Position numbers and translations under genes: made by a program
Notes under the pieces: generated by a model
Seen by the model: only the letters and a program-made list of their open reading frames with translations
Databases searched by the model: none
Told to the model about the DNA's origin: nothing
Source of the DNA: Nonomuraea polychroma
Lineage (GTDB): Bacteria; Actinomycetota; Actinomycetes; Streptosporangiales; Streptosporangiaceae
Reading direction: 5' to 3'
DNA: 64,000 nt
NCBI RefSeq assembly: GCF_004011505.1
Contig: NZ_SAUN01000001.1
Span: 8,645,501-8,709,500 of the forward strand
Part shown: positions 1 through 7,807 of the stretch, one piece after another
Numbering within the stretch: position 1 is the stretch's first letter
Layout of the letters: every line of letters starts with the position of its first letter

Positions 1-759
1 ATGCGCGGCGGTGTCCCGCACGCTGGTGGTGCTCGCGGCGAAGGTGACGACGCCGAGCACACCGAATTTGATCAGTACGGTGGCCGCCAGCGGGATGCTG
101 ACCCGGGCCAGCCCGACGATCTCCCCAACTCTGGGCCCCGCCCACCCGACGGCGCGCCCGAACGCGCGACGCTGGTTGAAGACCGACACGATCGCCGCCG
201 CCGTCCCCGAGACCAACCAGGCCAGGCCGACCCCGGTGAGCCCGAGCGTCGGCACCAGCACGACGGCCAGCACGCTGAGCAGCACCGCGGCGGTCAGGCT
301 CGCCCACAACACCTGGGGATTGCGCCCGAGTGCGATCAGGATGGTGCTCGTGCCGCCCGTGGAGGCGAAGACCATCACGGAGACGGCGAGGAAGTAGGGC
401 AGCAGGCCAAGCTCGCGCACCACCTCGGCGGGCACCCCGGTGGCCCCGGCCAGCAACGGCACGCACAGCACCGCCAGGGCGCCGACCGCCCCGGTGGCGA
501 GGCTGAGCCAGCGCGCGTCCCGCACGATCGGCACGGCCGCCGCAGGCTCCTCACGGTGCGGGGCGACGAACGGTCCCAGCCCGCGTAACGCGCCCTGGAC
601 GGCGGCGGTCGCGGGGTTGGCCACGGCGATCGTGACAGCGAACGCGGCCAGCGTGACGGTGTCGTGTTTGCCCAGCACGGAGGTGACCACCACCGAGCCC
701 ACCATGCCCGTGACCATCGCGACGAACAGCGGCACCGCGCCACGAAGCAGAGCGATCAC
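1..759 (-). CDS. MATE-family efflux transporter, N-terminal part (runs off the left edge)
   Basis: An open minus-strand frame of 253 codons starts at a GTG at 759 and continues past base 1, so the C-terminal part is missing. The product is almost entirely hydrophobic helices. The first helix region is followed by a segment with NPATAAVQGALRG and PFVAPHREE, which I recognise from actinobacterial MATE (multidrug and toxic compound extrusion) proteins. These export organic cations or drugs against H+ or Na+. The GTG lies six bases after a TAGGGT -10-like hexamer, so the mRNA is probably leaderless. It diverges from the aldo/keto reductase gene, which suggests shared control. A polysaccharide-flippase relative is possible because the sequence is partial. 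Confidence 0.72.
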   Translation of the reverse strand, partial: MIALLRGAVPLFVAMVTGMVGSVVVTSVLGKHDTVTLAAFAVTIAVANPATAAVQGALRGLGPFVAPHREEPAAAVPIVRDARWLSLATGAVGALAVLCVPLLAGATGVPAEVVRELGLLPYFLAVSVMVFASTGGTSTILIALGRNPQVLWASLTAAVLLSVLAVVLVPTLGLTGVGLAWLVSGTAAAIVSVFNQRRAFGRAVGWAGPRVGEIVGLARVSIPLAATVLIKFGVLGVVTFAASTTSVRDTAAH

Positions 760-764
760 CCGAC

Positions 765-803
765 AACCCTATGGCCTGGAGCGCACTCCAGGTCTCTAGG
801 GTT
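765..803. promoter_or_regulatory. Palindromic bidirectional promoter/operator between MATE and aldo/keto reductase
   Basis: A two-part dyad is visible: AACCCTA at 765-771 pairs with TAGGGTT at 797-803, and inside it CCTGGAG at 75-81 (775-781) pairs with CTCCAGG at 786-792 around a CGCA loop. Because the dyad is symmetric, each strand reads CCTGGA, about 16 bases, then TAGGGT. Each TAGGGT ends 6-7 bases before a start codon (GTG at 759, ATG at 810). Both genes can therefore be transcribed as leaderless mRNAs from mirror-image promoters, and a dimeric regulator bound to the dyad would cover both. The promoter reading is inference; the symmetry is seen directly. Confidence 0.6.
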
Positions 804-809
804 TGAACC

Positions 810-1778
810 ATGGAATACGTCAACCTCGGACGCAGTGGCCTGCAGGTGAGCCCGCTCTGCCTCGGCACCATGAACTTCGGCCCGCAGACCTCGGAGGAAG
901 ACTCCTTCGCGATCATGGACAGGGCCCTGGAACTGGGCATCAACTTCTTCGACACCGCCGACGTCTACGGCTGGAAGCAGGGCGAGGGCGTCACCGAGCA
1001 GATCATCGGCCGGTGGTTCGCCCAGGGCGGCGGGCGCCGGGAGAAGACCGTCATCGCGACCAAGCTCAACGGCCCGATGAGCGACTGGCCCAACGACAAG
1101 AAGTTGTCCGCGCTCCACATCCGCAAGGCCTGTGACGCCTCGCTGAAGCGGCTGCAGACCGACTACATCGACATCTACCAGGCCCACCACGTCGACCGGG
1201 ACACCCCGTTCGAGGAGTTCTGGGAGGCCATGGAGATCCTGCGCCAGCAGGGCAAGATCATCTACGTCGGCTCGTCCAACTTCGCCGGCTGGCACCTCGC
1301 CAAGGCCCAGGAGACGGCGGCCAAGCGTAACTTCAACGGATTCATCAGCGAGCAGTCCCACTACAACCTGCTCACCCGCACGGTCGAGCTGGAGGTGCTG
1401 CCCGCGTGCGAGGACTACGGCCTCGGCGTGATCCCGTGGAGCCCGCTGGCCGGCGGCCTGCTCGGCGGTGTGCTCCGTAAGATCGACAAGGGCCGGTCGG
1501 CCGCCGACCACATGGTCAAGCAGCTCGAGAAGCACCGCGACAAGATCGAGCAGTACGAGAAGTTCTGCGACGAGCTGGGCGAGGAGCCGGCTTACGTGGC
1601 CCTGGCCTGGCTGCTCAAGCAGCGGGCGGTCACCGCGCCGATCATCGGCCCGCGCACGCTGGAGCAGCTCGACGGCAGCATGCGGACCCTGGAGATCGAG
1701 CTGGACGAGGCCGCCCTGGCCCGCCTGGACGAGATCTTCCCCGGCCACAGGACGGCCCCGGAGGACTACGCCTGGTAG
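810..1778 (+). CDS. Aldo/keto reductase (NADPH-dependent oxidoreductase)
   Basis: This 322-residue protein has the whole AKR (beta/alpha)8 pattern. The catalytic tetrad is present: Asp48 and Tyr53 in FFDTADVYG, Lys85 in VIATK, and His126 in YQAHH. The family reduces aldehydes and ketones with NADPH; the substrate cannot be told from sequence. Loop insertions and the C-terminal IIGPRTLEQL segment (cofactor-binding region) match the YajO/IolS-type branch. The ATG at 810 follows TAGGGT by seven bases, so a leaderless start is likely. It is divergent from a MATE pump, a pairing that could serve detoxification of reactive carbonyls or drugs, but that link is inferred. Confidence 0.93.
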   Translation: MEYVNLGRSGLQVSPLCLGTMNFGPQTSEEDSFAIMDRALELGINFFDTADVYGWKQGEGVTEQIIGRWFAQGGGRREKTVIATKLNGPMSDWPNDKKLSALHIRKACDASLKRLQTDYIDIYQAHHVDRDTPFEEFWEAMEILRQQGKIIYVGSSNFAGWHLAKAQETAAKRNFNGFISEQSHYNLLTRTVELEVLPACEDYGLGVIPWSPLAGGLLGGVLRKIDKGRSAADHMVKQLEKHRDKIEQYEKFCDELGEEPAYVALAWLLKQRAVTAPIIGPRTLEQLDGSMRTLEIELDEAALARLDEIFPGHRTAPEDYAW

Positions 1779-1808
1779 GTCGAGTCGGCAGCGCGCCGAG
1801 GGCCACGA

Positions 1809-1892
1809 TCAGGTCAGCAGCGCGCCGATGACCACGATCAGCAGGAGCACGCCGAGCACGATGGGCAGCAACCAGGGGCGAGGACGATCCAC
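1809..1892 (-). CDS. Possible 27-residue single-helix membrane peptide
   Basis: A short minus-strand frame with a GTG start at 1892 encodes a DRPRP N-terminus followed by an uninterrupted stretch of about 20 Leu, Ile, Val and Gly residues, ending in a TGA at 1809. That is the profile of a one-pass inner-membrane peptide with a charged cytoplasmic head. It begins 10 bases after the stop of the cyclic phosphodiesterase gene on the same strand, so it could be translated from that transcript. No strong Shine-Dalgarno is visible, and the length is too short for codon statistics. Comparison with related genomes would show whether the peptide is conserved. Confidence 0.38.
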   Translation of the reverse strand: MDRPRPWLLPIVLGVLLLIVVIGALLT

Positions 1893-1902
1893 GACCTGGA
1901 GC

Positions 1903-2460
1903 CTAGCCCCGCTCGGCGGGTGCGAGCGCCCATTCGGCGAGTGACTCGTACCTCACATGGGGTCCCGGATAACTGCGGACGAGATGGACCCGCTCCGCCC
2001 GCCACGGGGAGCCGCTGAACCCGGACAGCGACTCGACCAGCGGGCGGAGGTCCGTCTCCACCTTGGCGCGGGCCAGCGTGAGATGCGGGTGGAAACGTTT
2101 CTCGTCGGTCTGCGTGGCGCCGGCGCGGCGGGCGCCCGCCTTGACCGAGTCGGCCAGCCTGGTCATCGAGTCGCCGGTGACGCCGATCCAGAAGACCCTG
2201 GCCCGCCGTAGCGAAGAGAAGCCGCCGAAGCCCTCGAAGGCGAGGTCCAGCGCAGGGTGTCTGCGTACGGCACGGGCCAGGCGCACCTCCATCTCTGGCA
2301 GCACCTCCTCCGGCACCTCGCCGAAGAAACCGAGCGTGATGTGCCAGCCGGCCCGATCCGGCCAGCGCAGCCCCGGCACCTGCCCGACGTGCGGCGCGAT
2401 CGCGCGCGAGATCTCGTCCAACACCTCGTCGGGCGGCACGAGGGCCGCGAAGAGCCTCAT
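1903..2460 (-). CDS. thpR: RNA 2',3'-cyclic 3'-phosphodiesterase (2H phosphoesterase, ThpR/LigT)
   Basis: A 185-residue protein with the two HxTx motifs that define 2H phosphoesterases: HITL at residues 40-43 and HLTL at 126-129. The N-terminus MRLFAAL and the spacing of the motifs match ThpR, which hydrolyses RNA 2',3'-cyclic phosphate ends to 2'-phosphates and can also ligate tRNA half-molecules in vitro. Length is normal for the family. It lies 9 bases after the MFS gene stop on the same strand, so marR, MFS and thpR may form one transcript read leftwards. It acts in the cytoplasm on RNA ends. Confidence 0.92.
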   Translation of the reverse strand: MRLFAALVPPDEVLDEISRAIAPHVGQVPGLRWPDRAGWHITLGFFGEVPEEVLPEMEVRLARAVRRHPALDLAFEGFGGFSSLRRARVFWIGVTGDSMTRLADSVKAGARRAGATQTDEKRFHPHLTLARAKVETDLRPLVESLSGFSGSPWRAERVHLVRSYPGPHVRYESLAEWALAPAERG

Positions 2461-2469
2461 GCCAATCGA

Positions 2470-3699
2470 TTATCCCGCCATGGCGAGAACAGGCCTCCTG
2501 CGGACCCGGCGGCCGATCAGGCGCGTCATGAGCACCGCCAGCCCGGTTCCGGCCAGCACCAGCACGCCGGACAGGATGACGCCGGCGCGTGGTCCGCCCA
2601 GCTCGGACAGCCACCCGATCAGCGGTGCGCCGAGCGGCGCGCCACCGGTGAACACCAGCATGTAGATGCCCATGACCCGGCCCCGCATCTCCGGGGAGGT
2701 GGCGAGCTGGACGCTGGCGTTCGCGGCCGTGTTGATGGTGATCAGCGCGATCCCGGTCGGGATCAGCAGCAGCAGGTAGGCCGGGTAGAAGGGCGCGAGT
2801 CCGGTGGCGATCTGGAACAACCCGAACCCGAGCGCCCCGGCGAACAACACCTTTTTCGACAGCCTGGCCCGGCGCGCCGCGAGCAGCGCCCCGCCGAGCG
2901 CGCCCACCGCGAACATGCTGGAGGCCAGCCCGAACGAGGACGCGCCGGCCTTGAACACCTCACGGGCCATGAGCGCGATCGACATCGAGAACGACTGCGA
3001 GAACATCGACACGAACCCGATCAGCAGCACCGGCATGAGCAGCTCCTCGCGCCGGATGACGTACTTCAGGCCCTCTCTGAGCTGGCCCTTCGCCCTCGGC
3101 ACCGGATCCGTCGGGTTGAGCTCGGACTTCCTCATGAAGACCAGGCTCGAGATGACCCCGCCGAACGTCAGGGCGTTGATGAGGAAGAGCGGTCCCGTTC
3201 CGCCGAACACGTAGATCAGCACGCCGGCCAGCGCCGGGCCGACCACGCGGGCCAGGTTGAAGATGGAGCTGTTGAGCGCGATCGCGTTCGGCAGGTCCCT
3301 GCGGCCGACCATCTCGACCACGAACGCCTGCCGCGTCGGCACCTCCACGCAGGAGATCATGCCGAGGACGAACGCCATCACGTAGACGTGCCACACCTGG
3401 GCGGAGCCGGTCATCGTCAGCACGCCGATGGTGAGTGCGAGCGCGGCCATCAGCGTCTGGGCGGTGATGAGGATGGGCCGCTTGGGGTAACGGTCGGCGA
3501 GGACGCCGCCGAACATGCCGAACAACAACATCGGCAGGAACTGCAGCGCGGTCGCCGTGCCGAGCGCCGCCGCGCTGCCGTGGGTGAGATCGAGCACCAG
3601 CCAGTCCTGGGCGGTGCGCTGGAGCCAGGTGCCGACGTTGGAGACGGTGCCACCGGCGGCGAACATGCGGTAGTTGTGAATGTGGAGCGACCGGAACAT
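2470..3699 (-). CDS. MFS efflux transporter (MFS_3/EntS-like)
   Basis: A 409-residue, 12-helix protein. Recognisable features are the start MFRSLHIHNYRMF, the loop 2-3 motif GGVLADRYPKRPIL, and the helix 5 region RQAFVVEMVGRRDLPNAIALN, all typical of the MFS_3 group of actinobacterial exporters. ATG at 3699 is chosen because the homologous region begins there; it is 23 bases past the marR stop. Co-transcription with marR suggests an inducible drug or metabolite exporter repressed by that regulator. The substrate is unknown. Confidence 0.9.
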   Translation of the reverse strand: MFRSLHIHNYRMFAAGGTVSNVGTWLQRTAQDWLVLDLTHGSAAALGTATALQFLPMLLFGMFGGVLADRYPKRPILITAQTLMAALALTIGVLTMTGSAQVWHVYVMAFVLGMISCVEVPTRQAFVVEMVGRRDLPNAIALNSSIFNLARVVGPALAGVLIYVFGGTGPLFLINALTFGGVISSLVFMRKSELNPTDPVPRAKGQLREGLKYVIRREELLMPVLLIGFVSMFSQSFSMSIALMAREVFKAGASSFGLASSMFAVGALGGALLAARRARLSKKVLFAGALGFGLFQIATGLAPFYPAYLLLLIPTGIALITINTAANASVQLATSPEMRGRVMGIYMLVFTGGAPLGAPLIGWLSELGGPRAGVILSGVLVLAGTGLAVLMTRLIGRRVRRRPVLAMAG

Positions 3700-3722
3700 C
3701 CCGGTCTTGCGTTGCTCAGGCT

Positions 3723-4175
3723 CTATATCTTGCTGAGCTTCTCCAGAATCGGAGCGGCCTGCCTGAGGATCGACCTCTCCTCCGGCGAGAGCTCCTTCAG
3801 CCGCTGTGTCAGCCACGCCTCCTTGCGGCGCCGCTCCTCCTTCAGCAGCTTCTCGGCGGCCTCGGTCACGGTCACGGTCACCTGGCGCCGGTCGGTCGGA
3901 TGCGGGGTACGGGCGAGCAGACCGCGTTCCTCGAGCGCCGCGATCACGCGCGTCATCGAGGGCGGCTGCACCTTCTCGAGCTCGGCCAATTCGCCGGGGG
4001 TTATCCCGGAATGCCGTTCTACGGCCGCGAGCGTCGCGAACTGTGTGGGCGTCAGCGAGTGCGCCGCCGCCTGCCGTCGTAGGCGCCTGGTCAGCCTTGC
4101 GAGCGAAACGCGCAAGGCCGAAGCCAGGCCTGCGTCGCTGCGCAGGTCCATCTTGTGCTGGGTGTTGGTTAGCAT
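3723..4175 (-). CDS. MarR-family transcriptional regulator
   Basis: A 150-residue winged-helix protein. Helices at residues 40-85 (SLTPTQFATLAAV, GITPGELAELEKVQPPSMTRVIAALEERGL) form the recognition region, followed by the wing with the family-defining Asp-Arg-Arg at 95-97 (HPTDRRQV). Such proteins are dimeric repressors that release DNA on binding small phenolic or drug-like ligands. It is the first gene of a unit with the MFS exporter and thpR. Its own promoter carries an inverted repeat (4188-4210) that is a good candidate operator, so it probably represses itself and the pump. Confidence 0.94.
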   Translation of the reverse strand: MLTNTQHKMDLRSDAGLASALRVSLARLTRRLRRQAAAHSLTPTQFATLAAVERHSGITPGELAELEKVQPPSMTRVIAALEERGLLARTPHPTDRRQVTVTVTEAAEKLLKEERRRKEAWLTQRLKELSPEERSILRQAAPILEKLSKI

Positions 4176-4187
4176 GAGTCATTACCT

Positions 4188-4222
4188 TTGCTAACTATAC
4201 GGCATAGCAAGATATTTCCCAA
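4188..4222 (-). promoter_or_regulatory. Promoter of the marR-MFS unit with overlapping inverted-repeat operator
   Basis: On the minus strand a -35 TTGGGA (4222-4217) is separated by exactly 17 bases from a -10 TATAGT (4199-4194), a near-consensus actinobacterial promoter. A dyad TTGCTA-N11-TAGCAA (4188-4210) straddles the -10. A MarR dimer bound there would block RNA polymerase, the usual autoregulation scheme for this family. Confidence 0.65.
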
Positions 4223-4256
4223 TCCGTGAGGGTTTGTCTCACCCTTGATACCCCGA

Positions 4257-4282
4257 AGCCGCCCCACGCGCGCGGGGCGGCT
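4257..4282 (-). terminator. Hairpin terminator after the purine permease gene
   Basis: AGCCGCCCC (4257-4265) and GGGGCGGCT (4274-4282) form a perfect 9-bp GC-rich stem with an 8-base loop, 18 bases beyond the permease stop. No U-run follows, as is common for actinobacterial terminators. Confidence 0.65.
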
Positions 4283-4299
4283 CCAGGCAGATTGCGTGC

Positions 4300-5742
4300 T
4301 CAGAGTCCGAGGAGCGCCCGGATCGGGCCGATCGCGAAGTAGAGCGCGAAGAGGATGGCGACGCCCCACAGCAGCGGGTGAATCTCCCGCGCCTTGCCGC
4401 GGACGACCTTGATCAGCACGTAGGCGATGAAACCGGCGCCGATGCCGTTCGAGATCGAATAGGTGAACGGCATGATCACGATGGTGAGGAACGCCGGGAT
4501 CGAGATCTCGTAGTCGCTCCAGTCGATGTCGCGCACCGCGGTCATCATCAGGAAGCCGACCAGGACCAGTGCGGGGGCGGCGGCCTCGTACGGGACGACC
4601 TGGACGAGCGGCGCGAAGAAGATCGCCACCAGGAACAACAGTCCCGTGACGACGCTGGCGAGGCCAGTGCGAGCGCCCTCGCCGACGCCGGCGGCCGACT
4701 CGATGTAGGTGGTGTTCGAGGAGACCGAGCCCGCGCCACCAGCCGCCGCGCCCAGCGAGTCGACGAGCAGGATCTCCTTGGTACGCGGCAGCGTCCCGTC
4801 CTCCTGGACCAGGTTCGCCTGCCGGCCGACGCCGACGATCGTGCCCATGGTGTCGAAGAAGTCCGTGATGAGCAGCGTGAACACCAGCAGCGCGGCCAGC
4901 AGCACATCGACGCGGATGAAGCCGCCGAACGGGTCGAACTCGGTGAACAACACGAACGGGTTGTGGAATCCGAAGATCTGGTCGGGGACGACGGGGCGGT
5001 TCAGCTGCCAACCGCCGGGGTTCTCCGCCGAGAAGGTGCCGGCCTTCGCGAGCAGCTCGACGATGATCGCGAGGATGGTCGTGCCGATGATGCCGATGAG
5101 GATGGCGCCCTTCACCTTGCGCGCCACCATCGCGGCCGTGGCCAGCAGCCCGATGATGAACACGAAGATCGGCCACGAGGTCAGGCTGCCCGCGATGCCC
5201 ATCTCCAGCGGCGGCCCGGCGGGCACGCGGCGCACGAAGCCCGCGTCCACGAAGCCGATCAGCGCGATGAACAGCCCGATGCCGACGCTGATGGCGGTCT
5301 TGAGCTGGGCCGGGATGGCGTGGAACACCGCCGTCCTGAGCCCGGTCAGCACCAGGACGGCGATGATGACGCCTTCGAGGAAGACCAGGCCCATCGCCTC
5401 CTCCCAGGTCATCACCGACGCGATGCTGAAAGTGACGAAGGCGTTCAATCCCAGCCCGGCGGCCATGGCGAAGGGCACCCTGCCGATGACGCCCATGAGG
5501 ATCGTCATCACACCCGCCACGAAAGCCGTGCCCGCGGCGACCAGCGCCACCTTGGGCGTCGTGCCGTCGCCGATGTACTGGCCGGTCACGTCCTTGCCGG
5601 TGGCGATGATGAGGGGGTTCAGCACCACGATGTACGCCATGGTGAAGAACGTGGCCAGGCCGCCGCGGATCTCACGGGAGAATGTCGATCCCCGTGCGGA
5701 GATTGCGAAGAATCGATCTATTGCGTTACGAGTGTCGCTCAC
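4300..5742 (-). CDS. NCS2-family purine permease (AzgA-like hypoxanthine/guanine/adenine transporter)
   Basis: A 480-residue polytopic membrane protein. The N-terminal segment REIRGGLATFFTMAYIVVLNP, split by the first helix, and the later DFFDTMGT segment are hallmarks of the AzgA subfamily of NCS2 transporters, which import purine bases with protons. TYIESAAGVGEGARTGLASV is the conserved substrate-site region of this group. GTG at 5742 was chosen because the homologous SDTRNAIDRFF start follows directly. It is a single-gene unit with a terminator on one side and an inverted-repeat-rich upstream region on the other. Confidence 0.9.
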   Translation of the reverse strand: MSDTRNAIDRFFAISARGSTFSREIRGGLATFFTMAYIVVLNPLIIATGKDVTGQYIGDGTTPKVALVAAGTAFVAGVMTILMGVIGRVPFAMAAGLGLNAFVTFSIASVMTWEEAMGLVFLEGVIIAVLVLTGLRTAVFHAIPAQLKTAISVGIGLFIALIGFVDAGFVRRVPAGPPLEMGIAGSLTSWPIFVFIIGLLATAAMVARKVKGAILIGIIGTTILAIIVELLAKAGTFSAENPGGWQLNRPVVPDQIFGFHNPFVLFTEFDPFGGFIRVDVLLAALLVFTLLITDFFDTMGTIVGVGRQANLVQEDGTLPRTKEILLVDSLGAAAGGAGSVSSNTTYIESAAGVGEGARTGLASVVTGLLFLVAIFFAPLVQVVPYEAAAPALVLVGFLMMTAVRDIDWSDYEISIPAFLTIVIMPFTYSISNGIGAGFIAYVLIKVVRGKAREIHPLLWGVAILFALYFAIGPIRALLGL

Positions 5743-5812
5743 GACGCGAAGAGTGACAGCATGCGTGAACTGCGAAAAGTGGCAGTGATGAGATCGAGAC
5801 CCGATTGGAAGC

Positions 5813-5892
5813 CCGATGAGAAATCTGCTCATCGGACTGTCGCTACGGTCTGGACCAGGCGCAGACGGTGGGGCGGCAGTCCGATGAAGCAG
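5813..5892. promoter_or_regulatory. Cluster of CCGATGAG inverted repeats upstream of the purine permease
   Basis: CCGATGAG at 5813-5820 pairs with CTCATCGG at 5828-5835 around a 7-base loop. A second, longer match, CAGTCCGATGAAGCAG at 5877-5892, is the reverse complement (one base longer) of CTGCTCATCGGACTG at 5825-5839. Three copies of the same core therefore sit between the permease start (5742) and the divergent DUF2530 gene (5917). They could be a regulator-binding array or a leader hairpin; no purine riboswitch core was recognised. Confidence 0.45.
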
Positions 5893-5916
5893 GTTTCTTG
5901 TCGGTAGGCTGGATCC

Positions 5917-6126
5917 GTGAAGCAGGAGTGGCACCCCGATCCCGAGCCGATCAAGACCAATGACGTGGCGGCCGTCGCCGTGGGCACCGCCCTGTGGGCC
6001 GTCGCCCTGGTCGTTCTGCTGATCTTCCGCCCCGCCCCGGGGAACGAGTGGTGGATCTGGACGTGCGTGACCGGGATCGGCTTCGGCTTCCTCGGCATGT
6101 GGCTGGTGCGCCGCCCCAGGAGCTGA
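5917..6126 (+). CDS. DUF2530 small membrane protein
   Basis: A 69-residue protein with PDPEPIKTNDVAAVAVGTALW at the front, two predicted transmembrane helices (about residues 17-38 and 45-63) and an RRPRS basic tail. I recognise the DUF2530 family, confined to actinobacteria; its function is not known. The GTG start is preceded by TAGGCT with a six-base gap, so it may be leaderless. It diverges from the purine permease. Confidence 0.8.
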   Translation: MKQEWHPDPEPIKTNDVAAVAVGTALWAVALVVLLIFRPAPGNEWWIWTCVTGIGFGFLGMWLVRRPRS

Positions 6127-6207
6127 CATTCGTCATCTCCTGCGCTTCCCCGAAGTCACCCTCAAGCGGTGTTACCGCCCACTACATCGGCATATCCCCG
6201 GGCGACC

Positions 6208-7692
6208 ATGCTTGTCAGCATGAAGAAGCCCATCGCGACATTTCTCCTGGGGGCAGCGGTCCTCACCGGCTGCGGCATCGGCACTGAGTCGGCGGACACC
6301 TCCGCCCCCACCGCCAAGAACGCGGGCACGGTCGCGTGGACCAAGTGCACCGATCTGACCGGCCCCGACGGCAAGCCGGTCGCCCCCGGCCCCGGCGTCG
6401 AGTGCGGCAAGATCCAGGTGCCGCTCGACCACGCCCAGCCTGACGGCGAGAAGATCGACCTCGCCCTGATCCGGATCAAGGCCGCCGGCGACGACCGCCT
6501 CGGCTCGCTCGTCTTCAACTTCGGCGGCCCCGGCGGGTCGGGCGTGGACACGCTGGCCATGGCCGCCAGCGCGTTCGGCAACCTGGGCACCCGGTACGAC
6601 CTGGTCAGCTTCGACCCGCGCGGCGTCGAGCGCAGCTCCGGCGTCAAGTGCGGCGGCCAGATCGACAAGCTGCTGGAGGCCGAGAACAACGCCGCAGGCG
6701 ACCGGCTGGCCAAGGAGTTCGCGACGGCCTGCAAGAAGGACTCCGGCAAGATCCTGCCGTACGTAGGCACCGTGCAGGCCGCCAAGGACCTCGACCTCAT
6801 CAGGGCCGCGGTGGGAGACACACGCCTCAATTACTTCGGCCTGTCCTACGGCACCCACCTCGGCGCCGTGTACGCCACCCACTTCCCCAAGAACGTCGGC
6901 CGCTTCGTCCTCGACAGCGCCTTCGACCCGAGGGGCGGCTTCGAGGAGCGGGCGGTCACCCAGGCGACCGGCTTCGACCGGGCCTTCGAGGCGTTCGCGA
7001 AGGACTGCGTGGCCCAGAGCTGCGAGCTCGGCACCGACCCGGCCGCCGTCGAGCGGACGGTCGAGCAACTGCTCAACGGGTTGAAGGACAAGCCGCTCAA
7101 GGTGGGAGAGCGGCAGCTCACGTACGGGCTGGGCCAGCTCGCCGTCATCACGCCGCTGTACGCCAAGGCCACCTGGCCGATGCTGGAGCAGGCCGTCGCG
7201 GCCGCCATCAAGGGGAACGGCACCGCGATGCTCACGCTGGCGGACTCCTACACCGGCCGCAAGGCGGACGGGACGTACACGACGGCGATGACGAGCCTGC
7301 AGGCCATCAACTGCGCCGACAACGCCGAACGCCCCACCGCCGCCGAGGTCGCCCAGATCAACGAGCGGATCAAGGAGATCTTCCCGATCCTGGCGACGGA
7401 CGCGTCGATCGGCGTGTGCGCCCACTGGCCGGTGCCCGGGGACGATGCCGCCAAGCGCATCGACGCCACCGGCTCGGCACCCATCGTGGTGATCGGCGGC
7501 AAGGGAGACCCCGCCACGCCCTACCAGTGGGCCGAGACGCTGACGCGGCAGCTCAAGACCGGTGTCCTGGTCACCTATGAGGGTGAGGGGCACGGCGCTT
7601 ATCTGAGCGGGAACGGGTGCGTGATGAAGGCGGTGGACGCGTACGTGCTGGAGGGCACGGTCCCCGCCCAGAACACCACCTGCCCCGCCTGA
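6208..7692 (+). CDS. Secreted lipoprotein alpha/beta hydrolase, TAP-like (tripeptidyl aminopeptidase family)
   Basis: A 494-residue protein with a lipoprotein signal peptide (KK in the n-region, hydrophobic core, LTGC lipobox with Cys22). The alpha/beta hydrolase core shows the oxyanion segment FNFGGPGGSG (103-112), nucleophile elbow GLSYG with Ser213, and the C-terminal TAP-like domain carrying Asp434 (GGKGDPATPY) and His462 (EGEGHGAY). Streptomyces relatives such as TAP and SlpD/E remove tripeptides from secreted proteins. ATG 6208 has a GGG five bases upstream; ATG 6220 is an equally possible start. Likely anchored to the outer face of the membrane for peptide scavenging. Confidence 0.9.
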   Translation: MLVSMKKPIATFLLGAAVLTGCGIGTESADTSAPTAKNAGTVAWTKCTDLTGPDGKPVAPGPGVECGKIQVPLDHAQPDGEKIDLALIRIKAAGDDRLGSLVFNFGGPGGSGVDTLAMAASAFGNLGTRYDLVSFDPRGVERSSGVKCGGQIDKLLEAENNAAGDRLAKEFATACKKDSGKILPYVGTVQAAKDLDLIRAAVGDTRLNYFGLSYGTHLGAVYATHFPKNVGRFVLDSAFDPRGGFEERAVTQATGFDRAFEAFAKDCVAQSCELGTDPAAVERTVEQLLNGLKDKPLKVGERQLTYGLGQLAVITPLYAKATWPMLEQAVAAAIKGNGTAMLTLADSYTGRKADGTYTTAMTSLQAINCADNAERPTAAEVAQINERIKEIFPILATDASIGVCAHWPVPGDDAAKRIDATGSAPIVVIGGKGDPATPYQWAETLTRQLKTGVLVTYEGEGHGAYLSGNGCVMKAVDAYVLEGTVPAQNTTCPA

Positions 7693-7807
7693 CCCATCGC
7701 CACCGCGGCTCCCCGGTGCGGCGTACGGGCCCCAGCCGCCCATGGCCGCGCCCGGGCCCGCACGCCAACCGGCGCCGTCCGACCGGCAGCGCGTCAAGCA
7801 GCGGCCG

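Noticed and set aside
2257..4194. 645-codon plus-strand frame
   Set aside because: Antisense shadow of the thpR-MFS-marR genes; composition is Arg/Gly/His-rich with no motif.
5743..5916. Purine riboswitch before the permease
   Set aside because: The conserved three-way-junction core is absent; only dyads are present.
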